From the NCBI GenBank assembly GCA_964461135.1, contig CAYWTB010000001.1, forward strand, positions 1-64,000: a stretch of DNA of 64,000 nt. The letters run 5' to 3'. A model generated the notes under the pieces. It was not told the origin of the DNA. It was given only the letters and a program-made list of their open reading frames with translations, and searched no databases. Below are positions 16,703-25,215 of the stretch, in pieces; position 1 is the stretch's first letter; each line of letters begins with the position of its first letter. A program made the translations under genes and the position numbers. Source of the stretch: RQOF01 sp964461135 (GTDB lineage: Bacteria; Calditrichota; Calditrichia; RBG-13-44-9).

Positions 16703-19700
16703 CTAAACGGCCTCCTCTTCCAGTAAAAATGCCCTGAGCATGGATTCAATCTGGCGATCCCGGAAATGCTGAATGTCAATGGCACTGGTGGGACAGAAGG
16801 TTGCGCAGGTTCCGCATCCTTTGCAGAGGGCTTCATTAACTGTTGCCAGCATAATTCCACCCCTATCCTGCAGAGAGAGTGCACCGAATTCACACACTTC
16901 CACACAGGTACCGCATCCACGACACAAATCCTCCCTCACAGACGAAACCAGTGGTTCCATCAGAATTGTGGATCTGGCCAGCAAAGCATCTATTTTTGCG
17001 GCCACCGCATTAGCCTGTCCGATGGAATCGGAAATATCCTTGGGGCTCTGTACGCATCCGCAGATAAATACTCCTTCAATATTGGTTTCCACCGGACCAA
17101 ACTTGGGATGCTTTTCCAGTAAATATCCGTCCATACCCACCGGAACTTTTATGAACTGCTGGATATGTTCGATTGAGCCGGAAGAGGGACGCATGCCGAC
17201 CGACAGGATCAGAAGATCAACCGGAACTTCTATATCGGTTTTCAAAGATGGTTCCCAAAACCGAAGAGTTTCCACATTCTTATGGCCGGTCAGCCGCGGA
17301 AGATCCTGCGGCGTAAAGCGTACAAACCTGACTCCCAGCTCCCGGGCCTGCCGGTACATGGTTTCAGCTTCATGGTGATATACCCGGATATCACGGTTAA
17401 AAACGGTAACTTCTATTCCCCGCTGCCGTAAAGCAATCGACTGCTTAATGGCCGCCTGGCAGCAATATCTTGAACATTCGGGCAATCCTTCCGGCCCGCG
17501 GGACCCCACGCACTGGATAAATGCCACCTGTTTGATTTCTTTTCCGTCAATGGCCAGCAACTGCTCCTTCTTCAAACGATTTTCCAGTTCCATGTTGGTG
17601 ATGACATTTTTATATTTGCCATACCCGAACTCATTCTTGACGGGTTCATATAAACTGAATCCGGTTGCCAGAACAATAGCACCCACCATGAACGGTTTAT
17701 TCTCAGACTTTCCGTTAGTGGATTTCAGAGTGACTTCAAAATTCCCCACGAAACCTTTAATATCCTCAATATCGGTATCTGTAAATATTTTTACTTTGTC
17801 TTTATTTAATTCCTGCACTTTACTCCGGATCAGTTCTTTACCGGACATTCCGCTGGGATAAAGGATCTCCAGCTCTTTTACCCATCCTCCCAGGGCCTTG
17901 TCTTTTTCCACCAGCAGGACGTTGTAATCCCGTTTTCCCAGCTGAAGCGCCGTTTCAATGCCCGAAATTCCGCCACCGATAACCAGCACGTCATGTCCGA
18001 TTTCCATCTCCTTCGGCTCCAGCGGTTCCAGCTGCCGCACCCTGGCCACCGCCATGCGGAGCAGGTCTTTTGCCTTACGCGTGGCCGCATCCGCAGCCTG
18101 CCCATGAACCCAGGAACATTGATCCCGGATATTAGCCATCTCCAGCAGATAAGGATTAAGGCCCACCTTGCGCAAGGTTTCCCGGAATATCGGTTCATGA
18201 GTACGAGGAGTACAGGCAGCCACCACCACCCGGTTAAGACGGTTAGATAATATTTTTTCCTGTATATTCCTTTGAGTACTCTCGGCACAGGCGAAGAGGA
18301 GATCTTCGGAGAATACCACATCCGGCAATCCGAGCGCATAATCCTTGAGAGTTTCCACATCCAGAACACCGGCGATATTGGATCCGCAATGGCACACAAA
18401 GACGCCTACCCTCGGAGATCCGCTATAGTCGTATTCCGGGATTTCCTCTTTGATTTCGGGCATTTTATGGTGGGTAAGAAACTGGGCGGCTCTCACTGCC
18501 GCACCCGAAGCCTCTGCAATAGAATCGGTAATATCCTTGGGACCGGTGGTGCATCCACACAGATAAATGCCTTCACGCCGGGATGATATGGGATCTCCGC
18601 AACGGTCTCTGGGAAGGAAAAATCCGCGGCTATCGGTTTTGATCTCCAGAATTTCCGCCAGGCTGTGGGACTCGGCAGCCGGTACCACCGCTTCCGATAA
18701 AATAACCATGCCGGTGCGCAATTTATCCGTCTGTCCGGTTTCCACATTTTCATTGAGAATGACCAGATCTCTGCTGCCGGGGTCTTCCACAATGCGGGAC
18801 GGTTTTCCTCTGATAAAATGAATATTTTTATCGTGTAACGCTCTCTGATAAAATTGTTCAAATCCTTTACCAAATGCACGGATGTCAATATAAAAAATAT
18901 CAACACTGGTCTTGGGATACATTTCGCGTATCAGCAGAGCACTTTTTATGGCGTTCATGCAGCATATTCTGCTGCAGTAAGGTATATCCCGGCGGATACA
19001 CCGCGATCCCACGCATTGAATGAATGAGACCCGCTTCGGTGGTTTCTGGTCGGTAAACCTGACTAATTGTCCCCCGGAAGGGCCGCTGGGACTGAGCAGC
19101 CGTTCAAGTTCGATGCTGTTTACCACATTTTCGAAACGTGTATATCCGTATTCGCTGGCCTCCCGCGGATCATAATAATCAATACCGGTGGCAATAATGA
19201 CTGCCCCCACATCAATCTCTTCCGTTCTATCCGGCATATCCAGATCAATGCAATTTTTCTGGCAGACGTCCACGCATTTTCCGCAGGCAATGGGATTGGT
19301 ACCAAGACAATCATCGGCAGACCGGATATAGGCGGATGGAACGGCTTGTGAAAATGGAGAGTAAATAGCTCGCCGCAGGCATAATCCTTCATCAAACTCA
19401 TTGGGCTGAACTACAGGACAGACGTCCGAACAATCTCCGCAGGCGGTACATTCCGCTTCATTTACAAATCTGGCTTTACGAAGAATTTTTGCTCGGAAAT
19501 TTCCGGCCTTGCCTGAAAGTCTAACAAGTTCTGCATTGGTATACAACTGAATTCTGGGATGCCGACCGACATCCATCATCTTGGGACCGAGAATTCAGAT
19601 AGCGCAGTCCATGCTGGGAAAAGTCTTGTCCAGCTTGGCCATGGTTCCACCAATACTGGGCTGCTTTTCCAGCAGGTATACCTGGAATTGGGCATCAGCC

Positions 19701-19780
19701 AGGTCCAGCGCCGCCTGAATTCCGGAAATACCTGCCCCCACAATCAAAGCACCCTTGGGTCTTTCTGATCTGGAAACCAT
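16703..19780 (-). CDS. hdrA: HdrA-like flavoprotein with selenocysteine, tandem HdrA architecture
   Basis: Reading the UGA at 19595-19597 as selenocysteine gives 1025 residues. The protein starts directly with the FAD fold (GAGISGIQAALDL), has Sec62 in DCAI-Sec-ILGPKMMDVG, a [4Fe-4S] motif at Cys111/114/117/121 and the rest of an HdrA FAD domain. A second unit then begins: VGVFVCHCGSNIAG, the domain that normally forms the HdrA N-terminus, and a second FAD fold (GGGISGIETALQLG) without the Sec/Cys motif. Two ferredoxin motifs (CRGCGTCVEVCE, CKGCGTCATFCP) end it. AAGGGAAGT precedes the ATG. It lies 110 bases after korC and 49 before mvhD. Two FAD sites suggest a bifurcating hub between ferredoxin and an Hdr module; this is inference from HdrA biochemistry. 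Confidence 0.85.
19548..19597 (-). promoter_or_regulatory. UGA selenocysteine codon and SECIS-like hairpin in hdrA2
   Basis: UGAAUUCU (19597-19590, including the UGA) pairs perfectly with AGAAUUCA (19555-19548); a C-C mismatch and GG/CC continue the stem, at the same place as the mismatch in the hdrA1 element. The top again carries AAGAUGAUGGAUG. The similar fold with different stem bases argues for selection on structure. This is by-eye pairing, not a computed energy. Confidence 0.65.
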
Positions 19781-19890
19781 ACTTCCCTTTCCATTTGGAA
19801 TTTACGTTACGTATATGGATAATTATTGGCTATCCGCAAATTTCAAATTTCAGATTTATGATAAATGACAACCAATAATCGAGCTTTACA

Positions 19891-20460
19891 TCAGGCAACA
19901 CTTTTTTTAGGAGACTCCAGCAGACTTTTTCCGTATTGAAAACCGGTTTCAAAGGCTTTTAGATTGAGCTCTTCCGTTCCCGGAGGAACAGATGTTTCAA
20001 CGGCTTTTTTGGTAGCCTCATAGGACGTAATCCCGGTAACGGCGGAGAAAAATCCCACCATAATAATATTGGTAACAATCTTGCGGCCCATTTCTTCCGC
20101 CAGGCGGGTGGCCGGAATGGCATAGGTGGAGACTTTTTTTGAATTCTTTGCAAGGTGCACCAGATCCTTTTCCACCAGTAATATACCATCCTCCGGAATT
20201 TCTCCGCTGAATTTGTCATGCGCATCCCGGGACAGGAGGACTCCTATATTAGGTTGAATAAGGTAGGGGTAAAGAATCTGCGACTCGGAAATGATAACCT
20301 GGGCTGAACAGGAACTCCCGCGCGCTTCAGGTCCGAAACTCTGAATCAGGGTGGAATATTTATTATCATAAATAGCTGCTGCTTTCCCGATAATATAACC
20401 CGCCAGGATAATTCCCTGCCCGCCAAATCCGGCGATACGAATTTCACTGTTTTTCTTCAT
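19891..20460 (-). CDS. korC: 2-oxoacid:ferredoxin oxidoreductase gamma subunit
   Basis: A 189-residue protein of the POR/KOR gamma family with IRIAGFGGQGIILAGYIIGKAA at the N-terminus and QSFGPEARG. The gamma domain completes the 2-oxoacid:ferredoxin oxidoreductase that oxidises a 2-oxoacid and CoA to acyl-CoA and CO2. The start is taken at the ATG at 20460; one at 20466 is also possible. Either overlaps the end of korB, so translation is coupled. It is the last gene of the korDABC unit before hdrA2. Substrate (2-oxoglutarate or branched-chain 2-oxoacid) cannot be fixed from sequence. Confidence 0.87.
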   Translation of the reverse strand: MKKNSEIRIAGFGGQGIILAGYIIGKAAAIYDNKYSTLIQSFGPEARGSSCSAQVIISESQILYPYLIQPNIGVLLSRDAHDKFSGEIPEDGILLVEKDLVHLAKNSKKVSTYAIPATRLAEEMGRKIVTNIIMVGFFSAVTGITSYEATKKAVETSVPPGTEELNLKAFETGFQYGKSLLESPKKSVA

Positions 20461-21367
20461 GCACAACCCCGTAAGGTTTAAATTTGTTCCCTAATTTCTT
20501 CTGCAGATATTCATTGTACTGATCCAGATAGGAGGGTTTATCTATATCAATAAATTTCCCAACCTTTATTTCTTCCTGAAACTGGATAGAAACATCACGA
20601 ACATCGGCACCATGTGCTATGACAGAATTATCATGATAAAATTTCATCAGATCCAGACCGCTTCCCAGGCGGTTTTTGCGGGCGTAGAGAGTTGTACAGG
20701 GGCAGATTATTTCCACAAAGGAAAAACCCTTTTTATGCAAGGCTTCATTTATAGAGTTGGTGAGCCGCCTGACGTGCAGGGCGGTCCAGCGGGCCACGTA
20801 CACCGCACCACAGGAGGCTGCCAGCAACGGAAGATTAAAGGGATTTTCATAACTCCCATAGGGAGCGGTAGTGGCAATTGCAGTAAGCGGAGTGGTTGGT
20901 GCCAGTTGACCACCGGTCATGGCATATATAAAATTATTAATACACAATACAGTGATATCAAGATTGCGCCTGGCGGTATGGATGAAGTGATTGCCTCCGA
21001 TGGAAATCAGGTCACCATCCCCACTAAAAACCACTACCTTCAGTTTTGGCTTGGCCAGTTTCAGGCCCACGGCAAACGGAATGGCACGGCCGTGAGTGGT
21101 ATGAAAGGAATCCAGTTTAATATAACCGGCGATTCGTCCGCTGCAACCGATCCCGGACACAACACTGATATCCTCCTTTGGAATCTGTGATTTTTTCACT
21201 GCTTCAATAAAACAGGTTACCGCTGTTCCAATTCCGCAGGTCGAACACCAGATATGAGGAATCCGATCCATCCGCAGCCATTCCGAGAGAGGATGTTCCG
21301 CACCGTTCTCCTGTTCTTTTTTAGTTTTTGTCCCGGGCTTGACTTTTTCGATAACTTCGGCTTTCAT
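20444..21367 (-). CDS. korB: 2-oxoacid:ferredoxin oxidoreductase beta subunit
   Basis: A 307-residue thiamine-diphosphate-binding subunit. Visible: WCSTCGIG near residue 40, GIGCSGRIAGY, and the TPP/Mg motif VVVFSGDGDLISIGGNHFIH with GDGD, then NNFIYAMTGGQ. It belongs to the KorB group, which lacks the C-terminal extension of PorB. Its ATG overlaps the korA stop (ATGA), so the two are translationally coupled. With KorA it forms the catalytic core. Confidence 0.9.
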   Translation of the reverse strand: MKAEVIEKVKPGTKTKKEQENGAEHPLSEWLRMDRIPHIWCSTCGIGTAVTCFIEAVKKSQIPKEDISVVSGIGCSGRIAGYIKLDSFHTTHGRAIPFAVGLKLAKPKLKVVVFSGDGDLISIGGNHFIHTARRNLDITVLCINNFIYAMTGGQLAPTTPLTAIATTAPYGSYENPFNLPLLAASCGAVYVARWTALHVRRLTNSINEALHKKGFSFVEIICPCTTLYARKNRLGSGLDLMKFYHDNSVIAHGADVRDVSIQFQEEIKVGKFIDIDKPSYLDQYNEYLQKKLGNKFKPYGVVHEEKQ

Positions 21368-22524
21368 TTATGTGCCTCCTTAATTGCCTCTTGGATACAT
21401 TCCGGCCTGTGAACCGTTCCACCGCCATGGGGGACAAGTAAAGTCTTACATTGTCCGCCTGTACACCGTTCAACCTCATAAACAATCTGGCCGTAATTCA
21501 TCTCCGGTACCACAAACGCCTTTATTTTGGGAGCCAGCTTCCGAATCAGATTTTCCGGAAACGGCCATACAGTAATGAGACGGACATGACCGATTTTTTT
21601 AATTCCATCCTCCTGCGCCAGCTGAATTCCTCGCAGCGCAACCCGGGAAGTTATACCATAAGAGATCACCACAATTTCAGCATCATTCAGATTTTCTTCT
21701 TCGTAAATATAAATATCATCAGCGTTCTTTTTAATTTTATCTATCAGGCGGTGAACACATTTCTCCTGAGTCTGCCAGCTCATGTCAGGATATCCCCGTT
21801 CATCATGAGTCAGTCCGGTCACATGAAAAAAGTGGCCGCGACCCGCCTCTACCATATCGGGTACCAGGTCTTCTCCCGCTTCGAAGGGCAGATATTGTCC
21901 AGGCTTTTTACTGGTAAATCGACGGGGAAACAACTCAATTTTTTCGGGTTCCGGAATCACCACTTTTTCAGTCATATGGCCGACGCATTCATCCATCATG
22001 AATAAAACCGGTACCCGGTATTTTTCAGATAAATTAAAGGCGGTAATGGTAAGATCGAAGCATTCCTGCGGTGAATTGGGGCAGAGGGCAATAATTTCGT
22101 AGTCTCCGTGTGATCCCCAGCGGGCCTGCATCATATCCGCCTGGCCGGGAAGTGTAGGCAATCCGGTTGAGGGTCCGCCCCGCTGAACGTTCACCACCAC
22201 GCATGGAGTTTCCAGCATGACCCCCAGGCCAATATTCTCCATCATTAGTGAGAATCCCGGACCTGAGGTTACCGTCATGGATTTTGCCCCTGCCCATGAT
22301 GCTCCCAGGATAGCCGCCATGGAAGCAAGTTCATCCTCCATCTGAATGAACATACCACCTACCATGGGAAATCGTTCGGATATCCGCTCGGCGACTTCGG
22401 TTGAGGGAGTAATCGGATATCCCGCAAAGAACCGGCAGCCTGCCGCCAGACCACCTTCCGCACAGGCCTTATCACCATCCAGATAATGCATGCCGGTTAA
22501 TACCCCTGCCGAATCAGCTTTCAT
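21364..22524 (-). CDS. korA: 2-oxoacid:ferredoxin oxidoreductase alpha subunit
   Basis: A 386-residue alpha subunit. Visible: GCRFFAGYPITPSTEVAE near residue 30, QMEDELASMAAILGASWAG, TSGPGFSLMMEN and the transketolase C-terminal-like domain from about residue 260. The start is set at the ATG at 22524, preceded by AAGGAGCGAGC; it overlaps the korD stop by 11 bases. An upstream in-frame extension to 22617 overlaps korD and does not look like KorA. As the gamma domain is a separate gene, this is the KorA rather than the fused PorA/VorA plan. Confidence 0.9.
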   Translation of the reverse strand: MKADSAGVLTGMHYLDGDKACAEGGLAAGCRFFAGYPITPSTEVAERISERFPMVGGMFIQMEDELASMAAILGASWAGAKSMTVTSGPGFSLMMENIGLGVMLETPCVVVNVQRGGPSTGLPTLPGQADMMQARWGSHGDYEIIALCPNSPQECFDLTITAFNLSEKYRVPVLFMMDECVGHMTEKVVIPEPEKIELFPRRFTSKKPGQYLPFEAGEDLVPDMVEAGRGHFFHVTGLTHDERGYPDMSWQTQEKCVHRLIDKIKKNADDIYIYEEENLNDAEIVVISYGITSRVALRGIQLAQEDGIKKIGHVRLITVWPFPENLIRKLAPKIKAFVVPEMNYGQIVYEVERCTGGQCKTLLVPHGGGTVHRPECIQEAIKEAHK

Positions 22525-22795
22525 GTGCTCGCTCCTTTTCGTTCTGAAGTACACAATATATCGCAAATTCCGGGCATAACATCTCACACAGCTGACAATG
22601 AACACAGATAGTCCCATTCTTTACAATCGGGGGATGGTAACCTTTGGAATTGAATTCTGTGGAAAGTTCTAGAACATCTTTGGGGCAATATTCCACGCAA
22701 AAACCACACCCTTTACATCGTTCCCATAGAATATGAAGCTCTCCGTGAGGAATTTTTACCCGGTCGATATCCAACGGTTTACGCCAATATTTCAT
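22514..22795 (-). CDS. korD: 2-oxoacid:ferredoxin oxidoreductase delta subunit (ferredoxin)
   Basis: A 93-residue protein with two [4Fe-4S] motifs: CKGCGFCVEYCPKDV (from Cys27) and CVHCQLCEMLCPEFA (from about Cys63). It takes electrons from the TPP site and passes them to ferredoxin. It is the first gene of the korDABC operon and of the whole minus-strand run down to 2434, so the 22796-23257 gap should carry the promoter. Confidence 0.88.
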   Translation of the reverse strand: MKYWRKPLDIDRVKIPHGELHILWERCKGCGFCVEYCPKDVLELSTEFNSKGYHPPIVKNGTICVHCQLCEMLCPEFAIYCVLQNEKERAHES

Positions 22796-23257
22796 ATATT
22801 CCTCAAGCGCTATTTTATTTATTTTGATCTATATTAAGATTTAAAATTAAAATAACATGGTCCAGAAAATTTGGATACTTCTAAAACCGGTAAAGCCCTT
22901 CCAGATGCTGTCCAAAGAGAATTCGCCAGGAACGGGAGTGTGATCTGCGATACTCAGATTGAGAGAGAATTTTTTCCATAGTCATAAATAATTTATTGAA
23001 AAAATGTTCATTACAATCTGAAAATTCAGGATTATTAGAAACAAACAAAATATCCTAATAATCCCGTTTAAAACTTAATATCTTTGAGTAAGATTGTCAA
23101 CACCTTAGTTTTTTCGCCATTGCCGGAAAATGATAGTCTACTTGTGTTTTGGACAGTAACCTGTCCAAAATTTACATGAAACCTGTCAACCAAATATACT
23201 CTAAGATTGAAAGACGAATTTGGAGGCTGCGGTGGTCGATTAAAAAATGTTCCGCGA
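22796..23257. other. intergenic region with operator-like palindrome
   Basis: I see no gene in these 462 bases. The one notable element is a perfect 10-base inverted repeat with a 4-base spacer, TTTTGGACAG-TAAC-CTGTCCAAAA, at 23147-23170; a further CTGTC half-site occurs at about 23183-23187. It lies about 350 bases upstream of korD and 87 bases past the end of the yceI gene. It could be an operator or a terminator; there is no clear U-run on either strand. Confidence 0.45.
23147..23170. promoter_or_regulatory. perfect palindrome, possible regulator site
   Basis: Arms of 10 bases (TTTTGGACAG / CTGTCCAAAA) are separated by TAAC. The length and AT-rich flanks fit a dimeric repressor or activator site. 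No regulator gene lies next to it. Assignment is by symmetry alone. Confidence 0.35.
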
Positions 23258-23830
23258 TCAGTGTGTATCTGCAGTCTTTAAATAAAAAACCAGTCTCAGT
23301 CGCACCACTTTTTTCATGGAGGTAAAGAGAAACTTTGGCTGGTTAATGTTGAAATCCGTGATATTCAGTTCGAAATTGGAGGATATTCGATATATATCCC
23401 CCATCAGCTGAATTGTTTCTTCCGGGGAAAACTCCATTTCCACCCCATGGATTTTTAACATTCCGCTGGCGGTCACTTCGCTGCCGTTCTGATCAATTAT
23501 CCTCCATTGCGAAAGCCTTCCCTCAAAGACCGCCATGGGATATTCAGCAGTATCCAGATACTTATCACGCATATGTGTATTCCTGAGGCCGATGCCGGAA
23601 TCCATTGTCCGGAGATCAACTTCAAAATGCACCCTGCCGGTACCCAGTGTATCATTATCCTCCCTGGAAATATATCCTTCAATCTCGCTGGTCTTTCCTT
23701 CAAAATTTCCCATTGTTGAACCGGCATAAAAAACAACAGAATTATCACGGGTTAAGTCTACTTCCAAAAGTGCAGCATTACCCATACCTGACCAAAAGAA
23801 TAATCCCAATATTATGAATAGTCTGGTCAT
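23258..23830 (-). CDS. YceI-family secreted protein
   Basis: A 190-residue protein (an upstream ATG at 23842 adds four residues). A signal peptide MTRLFIILGLFFWSGMGNAA is followed by a YceI-type lipocalin-like beta-barrel: VDLTRDNSVVFYAGSTMGNFEGKT, GRVHFEVDLRTMDSG, MRDKYLDTAEYPMAVFEG and a late GMLKIHGVEMEF segment. YceI barrels bind isoprenoid or other long hydrophobic molecules in the periplasm. In many genomes they sit near cytochrome genes, as here beside a di-heme peroxidase 233 bases upstream. Ligand unknown. Confidence 0.83.
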   Translation of the reverse strand: MTRLFIILGLFFWSGMGNAALLEVDLTRDNSVVFYAGSTMGNFEGKTSEIEGYISREDNDTLGTGRVHFEVDLRTMDSGIGLRNTHMRDKYLDTAEYPMAVFEGRLSQWRIIDQNGSEVTASGMLKIHGVEMEFSPEETIQLMGDIYRISSNFELNITDFNINQPKFLFTSMKKVVRLRLVFYLKTADTH

Positions 23831-24075
23831 AATTATGATCATAAAGTATAATTCCGTATTTTATTATTGCCCATTCACAACCGCCCGGGCACCGGATTCC
23901 AAAATTAAAGATAAGAACAGGTTCTCGAAATTTGGACTTCTCCCTGATTAAACAAAATTGGTATTAATTTCATCATAACTTACAATTTCTCGGTGCCCCG
24001 GAACCTTTGTGGTAAAATTAATGAATTACTCTGGTTAAAAATTTCTTAGGTTTGTTTATACGACCCCAATTCCAT

Positions 24076-25107
24076 TTAATATAACTGTTCCCTTGGTGAA
24101 ACCGGACCTTCCAGGGCTTCCGGTTTTATTTTTCCGGTCAGGGATTTCAGAAAGGCCACAATATGATTTGCTTGGTCGGAGGACAACTCTTTTCCCAATT
24201 GAAGTCTGGCCATCATGGGAACTACCCGGTGCAGGTTATCCACGCTGCCATCGTGGAAATAAGGTGCGGTCATTTCCACATTCCGCAGGGGGGGTACCTT
24301 GAATACATACAGGTCCGCCGTATCCCCGGTAACAGCAAACCTGCCGGAATCGATTTCGGTACTTCCGATCAGTTTCCAGTAGGGCTCAATAATGCCAAAT
24401 TTTTCATACTGCCCGCCACCCACCAATACTCTGTTATGACAATCTTTGCATCCGGTATCCATAAATATTTTCAAACCCTTCTGTTCTTTTTCCGTAAGGG
24501 CATTGGGATGCCGCTTCAAAAACTGATCAAAGCGGGAAGGAGTTACCAGGGTTCTTTCCCAGGCACCAACGGCCAGCCCGAAATTTCTGGCATTTAAAGG
24601 GACAGAGTCATTGGGAAACGCTTCTTTAAACAGTCCCTGATAACCGGCAATGAAATTCATTTTTTCTTCTGCCTGTTCATAGGATTCCAGACCATAGGAG
24701 CCATGTCCCAGCAAAGCTTTCTGTGCCTGATCCTCCACAGATTTACGGTTGCCGATCCAGTGCTGGGATATCTGCAGAGCTGAATTCAGAACGGTGGGAG
24801 CATTTCTGGGATTGAGCCGGTAATTATTCCCGATCGATTTTTTTAATCCGTCGGTGCCATACAGGTTCATCCAGTGACATTTGAAACAACTGGTTGTACC
24901 ATCGATGGAAAGGCGGGTATCATAAAACAGCATCTTCCCCAGTTTGGTTTTTTCGGGGGTTATGAGATTATCGCCCGAAATCATTTTCCCCGGAAGAACC
25001 TGGAAATAATTCCGGGCTTCGCTGACCAGGGAGTTCTTCTTCCCGCAGGTTAATAAAACGCCACTCGAAATGATAAGTACCATCATAAAAAGGTAAAAGG
25101 TCTTCAT
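24076..25107 (-). CDS. di-heme cytochrome c peroxidase / MauG family
   Basis: A 343-residue exported protein. It starts MKTFYLFMMVLIISSG and has a lipobox-like LLTC, so it may be a lipoprotein facing the periplasm. Two c-type heme sites are seen: CFKCH near residue 75 and CKDCH near residue 217, with TPEKTKLGKMLFYDTRLS before the first, as in bacterial cytochrome c peroxidases and MauG proteins. It reduces H2O2 with electrons from small cytochromes, or acts on other substrates. GGAGG lies 8 bases before the ATG at 25107. Its presence means some respiratory or oxidative-stress chemistry, even though the rest of the window looks anaerobic. Confidence 0.85.
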   Translation of the reverse strand: MKTFYLFMMVLIISSGVLLTCGKKNSLVSEARNYFQVLPGKMISGDNLITPEKTKLGKMLFYDTRLSIDGTTSCFKCHWMNLYGTDGLKKSIGNNYRLNPRNAPTVLNSALQISQHWIGNRKSVEDQAQKALLGHGSYGLESYEQAEEKMNFIAGYQGLFKEAFPNDSVPLNARNFGLAVGAWERTLVTPSRFDQFLKRHPNALTEKEQKGLKIFMDTGCKDCHNRVLVGGGQYEKFGIIEPYWKLIGSTEIDSGRFAVTGDTADLYVFKVPPLRNVEMTAPYFHDGSVDNLHRVVPMMARLQLGKELSSDQANHIVAFLKSLTGKIKPEALEGPVSPREQLY

Positions 25108-25215
25108 CTCGGTTGCCTCCATTAAATGTTATCCCCCAAAAAATTTATGCCGTTCGGCCCGTTCTAGCTTTTTTCACCATAATAGCGGATTTTATTTCCA
25201 GAATATTATGAAGCT

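Noticed and set aside
22525..22617. Upstream extension of korA
   Set aside because: It overlaps most of the end of korD in another frame, is not KorA-like, and the ATG at 22524 has a good ribosome site.
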